Source of the DNA: Piezodorus guildinii
Lineage: Eukaryota; Arthropoda; Insecta; Hemiptera; Pentatomidae
Length of the DNA stretch: 64,000 bases
Assembly (NCBI GenBank): GCA_023052935.1
Contig: CM041294.1
Location: forward strand, 14,433,791 to 14,497,790
Reading direction: 5' to 3'
Shown here: positions 48,070 through 60,200 of the stretch, piece after piece
Layout: every line of letters begins with the position of its first letter
How positions within the stretch are numbered: position 1 is the stretch's first letter
Position numbers and translations under genes: made by a program
The notes under the pieces: generated by a model
The model's database searches: none
Seen by the model: only the letters and a program-made list of their open reading frames with translations
Told to the model about the DNA's origin: nothing

Positions 48070-48598
48070 TTTTTTTATTTATAGTAATTTACAACTGTAT
48101 TAAAGAACACAATAAGTAAATATGAGGAATGAAAAAAAAAAAATGTCATGAAAATGTCTTGAGAAAGAACAACCCAGTGGTAGCACTTCACTAACTATTT
48201 TAACTCGGTTTCGAGGCCACCTTCTTTTCAGTCGCCTTGGAGGATTATCAGGGATATCCTAGTGGATTTGTATGGGCAGGGAGTTTAGAATGGAAAGAGG
48301 AGTATCTATCACGGGCTATGTCTGCAACAAATGGGATGTTAAGGTCGTTATCAATGAGTTGATTTGTAACAAAATAAGAAGCATTCAGGATTTTGCGAAG
48401 GATTTTGGATTGTAAGGATGCGGGAGGAATTGGATGGTTTCGTAGAGCCCCAAAGCTCGATTCCATATGTCCAAACAGGTATAATAATAATAGTGATGTA
48501 AATGAGTCTTTTGTAATATACTGGAAGTTTTGAACGTTTGTTGATATCTTCGTGCAGTTTCTTGTCTTTTCAGTCTTGTGTGAGGATAATGAATGATT
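48070..48598 (-). pseudogene. jockey-like LINE 3' end J6
   Basis: T-run at 48062-48078 is the tail. The minus strand reads SLQSKILRKILNASYFVTNQ and NDLNIPFVADIARDR (48248-48466), with damage upstream. Confidence 0.75.
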
Positions 48599-48612
48599 TA
48601 AAACTAAAAAAA

Positions 48613-48806
48613 AAGGGACGGGGTGACCGAGCGGGCTAGAGCGTGATCATCGCCCGGCAACCTGATAAAACTAAGTTTGAAGAAGATAAAATAATTACGG
48701 TTACATGTAATTATTTGTGGGTGGCGTTAATCCCCCACCCTCATCCCCTGGCCTGAGAAAACCTCCGTACAGCCTAAAAAAGGCGAGGTAAGGGTTAAAT
48801 AAATGT
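48613..48806 (+). mobile_element. SINE of a second type (Ser/Leu tRNA-like head)
   Basis: Begins 'gggacggggtgaccgagcgg', resembling the A box of type II tRNAs, and ends 'gagg taagggttaaataaat'-like. No copy elsewhere in the window. Confidence 0.5.
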
Positions 48807-48915
48807 TTGGAACACTATTATATATACTAAATAACTATTAGTTCCAATGCAATAATAATTTAGCTAGAATAATTCGGTAAACTATAGATCTTAAATATTC
48901 TTTATATTCTATATC

Positions 48916-49140
48916 AGTTGTTCCCAACGGGGGGTCCGCAGACTATGTGCAGGGGGTCCGCGAGTGTTCGACGTAAAATATTTGTGAATCCCTTGGCTCG
49001 TAATAATAATCACAAAAGTATAGAGACAAATTCAACTTTTTAAGTGATATGATTGTTAGTGACCACTGACAAGTGACTGCTACAACACAATCACAATTGA
49101 GACGTTGATTTCCAAAAGGAACTATATCCACTTTAGACAA
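48916..49140. mobile_element. hAT-type terminal sequence
   Basis: 'cagttgttcccaacgggggg' followed by 'tccgcagac' and 'gggggtccgcgag' resembles the common hAT end CAGnGGTTCCCAACC. The other end was not found; it may have been lost near the minisatellite. Confidence 0.5.
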
Positions 49141-49290
49141 TTTTACAGGAAACGCAAAAATCTGTCATTATTTATTATTGGATCTATTTACGTGATTCTT
49201 TTTTTATTAAAATATAAAGTTGATTTTTAAGCGTGTTACCAACTTATTTTTCCAAATTATTGCACTTTTCCCATGAATTTTTAACAATAT

Positions 49291-49957
49291 AATATGGATA
49301 TCGTACTTTTTGGAACGAAACGTGGATATAGTACTTTTTGGACAGAATTAAAAGGGATATAGTACTTTTTGGAAAGAATTAAAAGGGATATAGTACTTTT
49401 TGGAAGAATAAAAGGGATATAGTACTTTTTGGAAAGAACTAAAAGGGATATAGTACTTTTTGGAAAGAATTAAAAGGGATATAGTACTTTTTGGAAAGAA
49501 CTAAAAGGGATATAGTACTTTTTGGAAAGAATTAAAAGGGATATAGTACTTTTTGGAAAGAATTAAAAGGGATATAGTACTTTTTGGAAAGAACTAAAAG
49601 GGATATAGTACTTTTTGGAAAGAATTAAAAGGGATATAGTACTTTTTGGAAAGAATTAAAAGGGATATAGTACTTTTTGGAAAGAATTAAAAGGGATATA
49701 GTACTTTTTGGAAAGAATTAAAAGGGATATAGTACTTTTTGGAAAGAATTAAAAGGGATATTGTACTTTTTGGAAAGAATTAAAAGGGATATAGTACTTT
49801 TTTGGAAAGAATTAAAAGGGATATAGTACTTTGAAGAATTAAAGGATATAGTACTTTTTGGAAAGAATTAAAAGGGATATAGTACTTTTTGGAAAGAATT
49901 AAAAGGGATATTGTACTTTTTGGAAAGAATTAAAAGGGATATAGTACTTTTTGGAAG
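49291..49957. repeat. 31-bp minisatellite
   Basis: About 21 units of 'ggatatagtactttttggaa' plus 'agaattaaaag'. Most are identical; variants include 'agaactaaaag' and 'ggatattgtac', and two units are shortened (near 49383 and 49835). The unit length is not a multiple of three and there is no frame through it. Confidence 0.9.
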
Positions 49958-50689
49958 AAAATAACGCGATAACTTGGTAACAGTCACTATAACCTTCCTT
50001 ATACAACATTACCGATAACTAACGTCTTTATATCGTTAATTACTAACTTATGTATATTTCCTTATTCTCTCTATGGGAAATTTCTTTCTTTGTTGGTTAA
50101 TTACATTGATTATCTATTCTTCATAAAGAAAGTAAATATTCAAAGGACAATTTATCTATTTATGGCACTATAATAAGAAATTTAGTAATTATGAAGTTTG
50201 TTTTGAATTTTATTTACTATTTGTTTCAATTTAGCAACTTTATCTATTATTATTAACTACGTGTAAAATATTTAACTATAGAGTCTGATAAATAAATAAC
50301 TTTTGAGCTTTTATTTTCCATTAAAATATCAAAAAATGTAATATTAAGTTAGGCCAGGCACGGTTTTTTCCTCATATTTAGCAAGTTCGTCGAATGCTAA
50401 TTCCAACTATTTTCTGGTTAAAATACCATTATTCTATTAAAATGTGAGTTTCTTAAGATTTTTATATCAAATTTATGTGGCTGCAAGAAGAAATACTATG
50501 AAAAAACTTAATTTAATTGGGGACCTACGTGAACCGAAGCGAGGCAATTAAGTTGTTAAAAACAGTCTAAAAAGTGATTATTAGGTTGAAACTATTTTTA
50601 AAAATTATAGCAGTGATTCAAGACGTATTAAATGAACCAATAAAAATGCACAAAATGAAGAAAACAATAAATTAATGGTGATATATTAC

Positions 50690-50875
50690 GGGGTTAGGTG
50701 CTCCTGCCGTACTTTTGGAAATATAGTACCTTTTGGAAGGAAATGAAAAGAAAGGTTATATCTGTTTACAGAGGATATAGTACGTTTTGGAAGGAAATGT
50801 TTTTAGTACCTTTTGGAATGAAATGCAATGTGGATTTAGTATCTTTTGGAATGAAATGGAATTTTCAAATACGTT
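50690..50875. repeat. decayed relatives of the 31-bp minisatellite
   Basis: Five or six spaced copies of 'tagtaccttttggaa(t/g)gaaatg', about 0.75 kb from the main array. Confidence 0.65.
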
Positions 50876-51183
50876 TTTAAGGGATTTCTATGTTTTTTAG
50901 ATAAAATCTGATGACGGATCTAGATAAAACTAAACCATTAGCATACAAATATGTCAAAATATCAATTTCTAAAAAAAATTGTTATTAAATTTATTTTTTA
51001 TCTAATCTCAGTTGTTTAATTGGTCATTTATTAACATGCTGAAAATTATAGCTTAAAGGACAGATGTAACATGAGATAATATACAATATTTGATTTCGTT
51101 ATGAGTATTCGAATTAATATCTAATACTAATCGAATTAGTTTTAGTAATTCAATGTTTTGCGGTTTGAAGTAAACTCTTAGAA

Positions 51184-51230
<47 letters not shown>

Positions 51231-53536
51231 CAATTCCATTTTTCCTACTTCATCATTTCGGGAATGCCAAGTTTCGGTAGCAGTGGTATTTCGCATGACA
51301 TTCACATTGATATAGTATAGCTCTCAGGGTCGCTTTGCAACTTAATTATGGTCCTACATCATTCGTATTCTATTCTACCTTGATTATTCCTGAAGCTCAT
51401 TGTCTGACTTTGGCATGTCTATTTGTGCGAAACTACCTTATGCGTCTGCAAGGGAACACATATAATACGGAATTCCATCTTTAGCCACTTGCAACGTCTA
51501 GTGTATGTGTGTGTATATATATATATATTTATACCTATACTAGCTGTAACCCACGGCTTTGCTAGCGAATAGTTCATTTTGTCTTTATTTAAATTTGCAT
51601 AAATGCGTTTATGAGTGGTAACTATAAAACGCATGTGATGGAGCAGTTGTTTGAGGATGTGGTAACAAAGAAACTACCAATAAAAAACACTTCATTTATT
51701 TTTTTCTTAATGGTGTGTTTTCTTGGTGGCTGCACCCTCAGCCAACTTCCTTACCATATAGTCAAAACGGTCAACAACTGCTCCATTATTATAAGACGTA
51801 TACATTTTTAAGAAATATAAATATTATATTTTCTACAATTATATTTATCAAAGTTGTTTTCAAGTGAAAATATTCTCACTCGTTGGATCAATGCATATCA
51901 ATCACATTTATGTTGCAAACGTGACTATATACCACGATTACGTTAAAGCTAAAATATATTGAGTAATTTTGGGTATGCCTACTTCTACTGGATCGCTATT
52001 GTATATTTAACAGAATTAAATGGCAACTTATTAGACTAAAGTTAGAATTATGGTTGATGAGGAAAGAGATTTAAAAACAACTTAAACTATTACTATTATA
52101 TATTATATAATTAATTTAATATAACTATAAATATCTTGTTTCTAATATCGAGACACATTGAAAAAATAGAACAAAAACTACACTTCTTTATCTTTGCTCG
52201 CGGTTTGGTGAATTAAATTTGATAAAAAAAATAATTTAAATTAAAATTGCTACAAATTATGAAAGATGTTGATGGTGCCTATGTTGAATGAGGTTATATA
52301 AAAGAAATACAGGTGAATAGAAATAAGCAACTCTGTTTATGAAAAATAAAAGATTATTATTTTATGTCGGATATCAATTTTTTTTACTCAATGTTACAAT
52401 TACATACCAGTACCGAGTAGCCACATCCAAATTATTCAATAACATCGTTTTATCTTTTAAACAAAACCGTTGTAACTCAACATAACTCCTTTGCAACTCA
52501 CAAATCATGGCAAGTCATTCAAATGAATACATTATAATTATTCTGGAAACGCATAGTAATGTGTATTTTATTATAACTGGAACCTATCGAGTGAATGTAT
52601 ATTTTATCTCATCCTCGTCGCTAACTAATATGTATTTTATTGTAACTGGAAACTATAATGTGAATGTATATTTTATAAATAAGAACGCATAGAGACAATC
52701 AACACACTTATATTTGATTTAATAATCACATATGTGTGAAGGTTACTTACTGGGAACCAGTGTTGCCACAGTTAAAGAAATTTTGTTTTACGTTTTAGAG
52801 AAATATATTTTTCAACCATTTAGAATAGTAATAAAAACTATCCTATCATTTAAGTTGGACCAAATAACAGATACTAAACGAAGTTTGATCAAAGTCGATT
52901 TTTATATATATGGATTGATAAATAGGTAAATAGATAGATATAGATATTCACGATTTTTAGGATGCAGAGGTTCCTTGTCATTGAATTGATTGAATGAAGG
53001 GATCCATAAAATTGGTAAAAGTTTTTTGGGAAATCATTGTTCTATGTTCATTGTCGTTTTCTGGTTTCGACCGTGTCTTTAATTTATACATTTCTTTACT
53101 CTTCGATCTATATCCTACTCACAAAGGTTTGTTAAATACTTTCTAAGGCTTACATGGACTATATCCTTGTAATCTTCAATGTTTTCTAAATATACCATAT
53201 TAGATTCAAAAATTGAAGACGCGTTATACATATAAAAAAAGGTCCGCTCCTGTGCCAACGGGTTCATATATAGGTTATATGAAGCTAAAAGAAAACAATC
53301 TAAAATTTTAATAAAAGGATACCGAAGATTACGGCAGATATCAGAGATTCAAGGAATGTTGCCCCTGCAAGAGACAGAATAATTATTGCGGCATGTTTTA
53401 TTTTTGGGTTAAATATAAAGTTTTTGTTCCTGCTTTTTGATTTTATAAACTTTAATTCAGTCCTTGTAAATATCAGATGATTAAATCTACTTAGATTTTT
53501 ACTACTTAAAATAGAGTTGACTTTTTTTGGGTTTAG

Positions 53537-53608
53537 GGGACAGAAAGAAGGGGCAGCAAAAATCTTAATTCCGGTCCATCTTGGACAATCCTGCCATTTT
53601 CTGTCCCC
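53537..53608. repeat. short imperfect inverted repeat
   Basis: 'ggggacagaaag' and 'ggcag' at the left pair with 'ctgcc' and 'ttctgtcccc' at the right. About 400 bp upstream of the cc2d2a start; no function is claimed. Confidence 0.5.
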
Positions 53609-54058
53609 CTCCTAAAAAAAAATTAAATAAAAAATAGAAAAAAATTAAAACTTTCTGTACCCACCTCTACTGTCTACTAGTGCTGTCTAGTGTGCAGTCA
53701 TTTAATTATGTAAATTAAAATTAAATTACGCCAATTTATTTCGATGAGAAGGGTGCATTGTAAAAGGTCAATAAATTCTAGTAAAAAGTAAAAAAATTAA
53801 AAACCTTAAACTACAGTTATATATTACAAAAGATACACGTAATAACTTTTATTAAATTAGATTAAAAAAAAAAAAAAAAACTTATTATCAAAGACCAAGT
53901 TTCTTTATATAATATGGTGTTTAAATAAATTATTATTGACTAAATAATTCATACAGGGATTAATAAATTGAGTTAAGAATAATTAAGGCATTAATTAATA
54001 CTTCCCGATCGTTTAGTTAAGAAACTAGACGCTAGATAGTGCTTGTATCGCTCTTACC

Positions 54059-54214
54059 ATGGAAACGCCGCTAAATACAATTTCCCCTGATAAAATGTCT
54101 GATGAGGGGAAGCTATTGTCTGAGAATATAAAAGATGAATCTATACCTGAAAAGCCACCCATACCACGTCCAAGATCAGGAGTTAGGCCTGAAATTCCTA
54201 AATCATCAGCTTGG
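54059..54214 (+). CDS. CC2D2A: cc2d2a exon 1 (start codon)
   Basis: 52 codons starting METPLNTISPDKM and ending KSSAW before the donor gtaaat; phase 0. The encoded stretch has a proline-rich patch (EKPPIPRPRSGVRPEIP) and no signal peptide. The ATG sits in 'accatgg', a good initiation context. Confidence 0.75.
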
Positions 54215-57200
54215 GTAAATATATTGTACAGAGCAGCACATATATGACAATAGTATGCATGTATTAAATTGATTTCATGTCTATTAAAATAGTAAGTTTA
54301 TTATTAATGTTCATATTATGATATTAATCTCTATATCCCTATCTGTTATTGATTTAGAGTGAAGATGATGATCACGAGATTGTATCATTCTCAGTTCAAG
54401 CTGAAGTTACTTCTGTACAAAAAGAAACATCATTTTCTCACTCACCAACAGTGGACTCACATAAAACAACGCCGGGAGAAATTTCTCCAGCACGTTCTTC
54501 TGTACCATCATCCCCAGCGAGATCAGATACCGAATTCATCAAGAAAAGAGCATTTGTTGTGTCTCCAATGGCTGCTAAGCATCAGGTTACTAGGTTTAAT
54601 TGTGCAATAAATCTACTTATTAATTAAAATTAAGAAAACATTGATGCTAAAATAAGGAAAAATATTGTTCCTTAATGTCATACAGGGATAGTTTGAGGAT
54701 ATTTTCAGCCTGCTTCCCGAAAGCAAAAATATTTATATTTAATCATATTACCATATACATCTAGATATTTGAACTTATTCTATTATTACTTACATATTGT
54801 TTCATCAATAATGATAAGTCACAATGATTTGCAGGATATAGAAAGCACTGATCATAGACATAAAGCTGATACTGGAGAAAACAGTGGGAGAATCAGTGAA
54901 ATATCATCTGTTAGAAGTGGAACTTCTATTTCAGACAACAAAACTTATCGAGAAAAAATCAGAGAAAGAGTTCAAGCAGCTAAGGTAATGAAAAATCAAG
55001 CAAGATGAATGATAATTTAAAACAAACCAAATCAACTAGTTAACTTTACTTTTAATGTTGCTTTTTTTTTCAAGGAAAGAGCTATGGCAGCTGGTGCATT
55101 TAAAGCAAAAATGCCAAGGATCAAATCCCCAATTGACAGTAAATCTGAAGAGGTTTTTTTTTTTAATTTATATTTATTGATATATTTTTAATATTTATAT
55201 CATTTTTTATCAAAAACGTGCTTTATAGTTTGACAAGGACGAAGACAAAGTTGAAGAAGCATTGAAAAAACACAAGGAAATCAGATCCAAATGGAAAGTA
55301 GCAACAGCTTCTGTCCATGTAGGTATAATTCTCCTCCTTACTAAATTTTTTCATAAGAGAATCAGCTTCTTAAAGTTTTTGTTATTGTAATAGTTACTAA
55401 TATAATTGGTTTTACTAAAATGCAACATTTTTTTATTTGTTTCAGGTCGCTAACATTCAATCAGGTTATGAATTTTTCAGCAAAGGGTGGGAGGCTCCGA
55501 TGAAATCGTCACTTGAGGAAAATGATTCAGAAGATGCTGAACAACCACCAAGTAAAACATTTTAATTAATGTATTTTTTAAATGTTTAATAAGGTTTTTT
55601 TAAATCAAGTTTTTTTATTTATTGTTTAGTAACTGATATAGCTACATTAATATTTAAGATTTATTTTTCTTTCTGGTGCTCGTAATAATTTAATATATAA
55701 TACAGTATTTTTTTCGGTAATGGTCCACTGTGTTAGTTTCCTAATCGGATTGAAGTTTATTTTTTTCATTCATTTAGAATAAATAAATTATATATTTACA
55801 AATTAGACATACATATCAAACTTTGCCTTTGACTTTTTGTTAAAAAAATTACTTTAAAAAATAATAAAAAAAGGTCTAAGGAAGATTGCAATTGATATAT
55901 TTAAAATAGTAGGTTTCTAATATCTCAAAATGGAGGTAAGTGAAAGTTGTGTGTTGCCCGCACCAGATTTTTTTAAAGCTGTAACTAAACCCACAATTTT
56001 ATTCACTTACACTGTGAGTCTCACAGATTCATTACAAAGTTCTGAAATTATAATTAGTGATGATAAATATTATATTACTGCTGACCTATTAGCTCTTTCT
56101 AACAGAGATTGGTCTTCAGTGACTGCATATAACTTGATATACATTCTATGGTTAAGTAGTACTATGCTTATGGATAAGGGGCCAAAGAATATGTGAGGTG
56201 GGATGATTGTTGTTCCCTGTGCAATATAATTTTATTTTAAAGACTTTTTGACGACCTTTTTAAATTATAAAAATGGATTTTCAACTTGTCAGACAACTGA
56301 GTGAGTCCTGATGATGGGGAAGGCCCCCGAAACGTTGACTCGTTAAAGTTTTTCTGTAAAAGCTTTTTTTGGAAGATATTAGAAACCTACTATTTTAAAT
56401 ATACTTTTAAAAAGTATTTATACATAAAAAGTTAATTATACAATAGTATTTTTTGTTACCAGAAGGTGAGTCGAGTGATGAAGAGAAGCTTTTAGTAAAA
56501 GATATTCTCGGGTCTAGAGAGGGTGATTGGTTTCCACTATACAACCATTTGGCTCCAGAACTAACAGACTGGTCTGCGGTAAAAGAAAAGCAAGTTGGTC
56601 TTTTTTTTTGCCCTTCAACATCTCCTGGTTTGTTCCTCCTATCACATTTATTGATTTTATTGTAGTTTGTTTAAGTTAATACCATTAATTTACTCTTACT
56701 CGTGTAATACCATTGTTTTACACATAATATTCATAACCCAAAATAATATTTAAGTGCAATATTAACAGAAAATCCTCATTTTAGTTAATTTGGCAATCAA
56801 AATCACTTCCGAGTATATTTTATTTTTTTAGCCATGCACTTTTTGACATATTTTGTGTTATTTATTTTTTCGATCAATTTATTTTATTTTATTTTTTATT
56901 TTTTTGACAAAATTTAATATGTTTAACATTTTAAAAAATCAATGTACTTCTGGCGAAGATTGTATTTTAATTTAGTGTTGATCAGTAGTCAACTCTGCTC
57001 GTCTTATATTTATATTGCGGGCTTACTAAATTGCTTGTAATAAATGATTAATAAGTTTAGTAACTTACAGTTCCGATTGAAGAAAAATTAGAGCAAGATA
57101 CATCCCCTAGATTTATTGAAGACGAAGGTCTTTATGTTGGAAAAAGAACTAAAGTGTCTTGGAAGAGGCGGAATAAATTAGAACAAAGAATAATGGCAAT

Positions 57201-60200
57201 GGGTTCTGAAAAGTCAGTATTTACAATTCAGATATCGATTTATTTATATTAATGCTCATTGTTCTCAAATTAATAATTTTGGTATTACAAATTTCTGTTG
57301 TCTAGATTTTGGTTTGGTGAAGATGGTGAGATCAAAGGTATTCAAGATCCATTAGAATATAGCAGCTTTAATATATATCTCGATGATGAAGTGCCTCCTG
57401 AATTGCAGGTTGAATATGTGCCTGTAAGTGCTTGCGAAACTTATTAGTATGATCAATTAATGAATATTTGTAGTATTTATCAAATTAACTTAACTGTTTC
57501 TTTTAGGCTCGGAAAGACAAACCTGGTGCCCTTTCGGCTACAGGAGATGAAGTCTATTTATTGGAAATTGAAGTTGGTCATATTGTTTTCAGGCACCATC
57601 CTTTATTTTCTAGGGAACATTGTATTGCTGAAAGACTAAGATCTTTATGTGAAGTTAAAGAGAGTCCAGCAGCTCGGATAGGTATATATACTCATATATT
57701 GTTTTGTTTTTTTTAATAATAATTATTAACATTTAATTTTTATAAACTATCTTTTGCTTTCTAAGGTGGAAGGCTTCAAGCTCTCCGAAATTCTCGGGAC
57801 CACCTGCTCAAGTTATATGCAGTCACTGAAGACCAATCTCTGTTAGAAAGAGCTAATAGGTCAGTGGTAATATAATATTTATCATCACTAATTATAATTT
57901 CAGAACTTTGTAATGAATCTGTGAGACTCACAGTGTGAGTGAATAAAATTGTGGGTTTAGTTACAGCTTTAAAAAAATCTGGTGCAGGCTACAAACGACT
58001 TTCGCTTACCTCCGTTTGGAAAATCTATTAAAGAATTTTCAAATACAGTTAGAGATAAAAATTATTGAAACCATTAAAGAGTTAATTAAATTTAATTTCT
58101 ATAGAAACATGTGTTTTATTAAAAGATCAATTATATTATCATCTAAAATAATCAGTTAGTTTTATCGGCTTTTTATCACTCTTTATTAACTTTTACAATC
58201 TTGATAATTAGATAATATTTTTTTCTAAAATCTTTAGCTTTTTAACAGTATATTACACATGTATATTACTGTTCTTATGTTCAAAAACAAAAAATTCCAT
58301 AAAAAAAATATTTCAGTTTTTTCCTTTAGTTGGGTAACAAATTCATTCAATTTATACATTTACCTGTTTTTCATCAGTGGTAACAAGATAAGATAGTTAT
58401 TTTTATAGAATCAAAATTAAAGGTGCTTTAGAGGAAGAAAATTTAAAATATCAGCATTTAAGCCCTGTCAGACTATTTTAATCAGAACAAAATCTACATC
58501 ATATTAAAGCCAATCAAATTTCCCATTGATATAGCGAGTTTAATCAAAATTGTCAGCACTATTTTTGAGAAAATCATAAAAAGGTGCACTATGCATGGTA
58601 TAAAGTGGCTCTTCTGGTTATCCGATTTTGATGAAAAAGTTTTTGTAACATCTTGGGCGTATAGTTATCTTGAATATGAAATTTCAGTTTCATAAGACTT
58701 TTCGTTTCTGCCCGGGAGTTACCACACACTGACACACACACACACACACACACACAAGATGTAATGCCTAACGGCAGTCCCGTGGTGGGAGAGAAACAGG
58801 TGTAGGGAGGTTGGTTTTAATGGGTAAGAAACCCACACACGGGTAGGGATGGACTTATCCGCGTCTTTTGAAGATTTCCACCTACCCTCGTAAAAAAAAA
58901 AAAAGAGAAAAAAAAAAACACATTCAGACCTTTTTGCAGGACTTGGTTATTTGGACCCAGAGGACCCTAAAATGTGTATTTTGTATAGTAAATTTAAATA
59001 TTGACTTCATTTTTACTAATTTACCTAGTAAAATGTGCGTATTAGTGAAAATGCTGGGAGTTCTGAATATATTACAAGGTAATTTTATAATATGTATTTA
59101 TTTATTTAACTAATTACTATGTAACAGTGTTAATTTTCGCCTTTAATGCCTTCTTCTGATTTTAAATTTGTTATTTACTCTTCCCGTATCCAATCCTTAC
59201 AATCCAAAATCCTTCGCAAAATCCTTAATGCTCCTTACTTTGTCACCAACAAAATCATCCACAAAGACCTTAATGTTCCATATGTTGCTGATTTGGCCTG
59301 TACCAGATATCACTCCTTCCATGAAAAACTCCACTCCCACTCTAATCCACTAGTTTCTATCCTTGCTTCCACTTCAATTCCTGACAATCTGCTGAGGCGT
59401 CTGAAAAGAAGATGGCCTCGAGACCTTCTTGTGTAGATTCACTACTGGAGTGCTGCCAATGGGCAGTTTCTCTTCATGTTTTTTTTTCATGTGTATTATC
59501 ATTGTAGCCTATTTACTTGATGTATGAACATACAGTTGTAAATTTCAATAAATGAATTAAAAAAAAAAAAAATTTGTTATTTAAAAGTTTAAATTTTGTT
59601 ATCAATGGACACCTATTTTATAATATTTTTTCATAACGTTTTAAACCATTCACTTCAGTATAGTATTTTTTAATGTAATGGTAATTGCTTAATTTGTAGA
59701 CTTCTGAAGATGGGAGAATATCCCGAAACGTCATACTGATGAAATAAAAAAAATCTGAGTATTAATGGAAGAAGTTATTCAGCCCGAAATCTACCTAAAT
59801 AACTATTTTTTCATTTTGTCTTTTTAATTTAAATTATAACTTATTTCAGGCTACGCAAAGAAGTCAAAACTATGAGAATAGAATGGCTACAAGAAAAGAA
59901 GAAAGAAAGACAACATCTCAAAAACATTCTTGAAACTTGGCGTGATTTGAAAGTAATAAGAGAAAAACAGGGTTATATTAGCTCTATTTATAAGCTGAGG
60001 ATTGTCACCAGAGAAGAGGATGATCATGATTGGGACAATGAGTTCAAGGCGTTAGTGTTTTTAATTCTTACTGTACTGGCCAGTAGTCTTTTATTTACTT
60101 TTTAATATTTAAATAGGAATGACAAATGATATTTAGAACTGTTTTTTCTATAGTTATCTTGATGAACTCTTGGAAGAAGCTGAGGAAGAGTATAGAAGGG

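Larger units (their letters stand above)
49958..54058. other. AT-rich region upstream of cc2d2a, no gene seen
   Basis: Apart from 50690-50875, I see a T-run (51187-51231), a (TA)n patch (51510-51530) next to 'actagctgtaacccacggct', which resembles a repeat common in arthropod genomes, and a 72-bp hairpin (53537-53608). The cc2d2a promoter must lie toward the right end, but no clear core element is visible. Confidence 0.45.

Noticed and set aside
1..53500. CRISPR-like or other spaced repeats
   Set aside because: The regular arrays (21, 31 and 112 bp) are direct tandem units without unique spacers.
54359..54610. 83-codon frame over cc2d2a exon 2
   Set aside because: Shadow frame; the exon 2 frame joins exons 1 and 3 in phase, this one does not.
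55930..56196. 88-codon open frame in cc2d2a intron 6
   Set aside because: It reads the antisense copy of exon 11 and a HEL end; no independent support for a protein.
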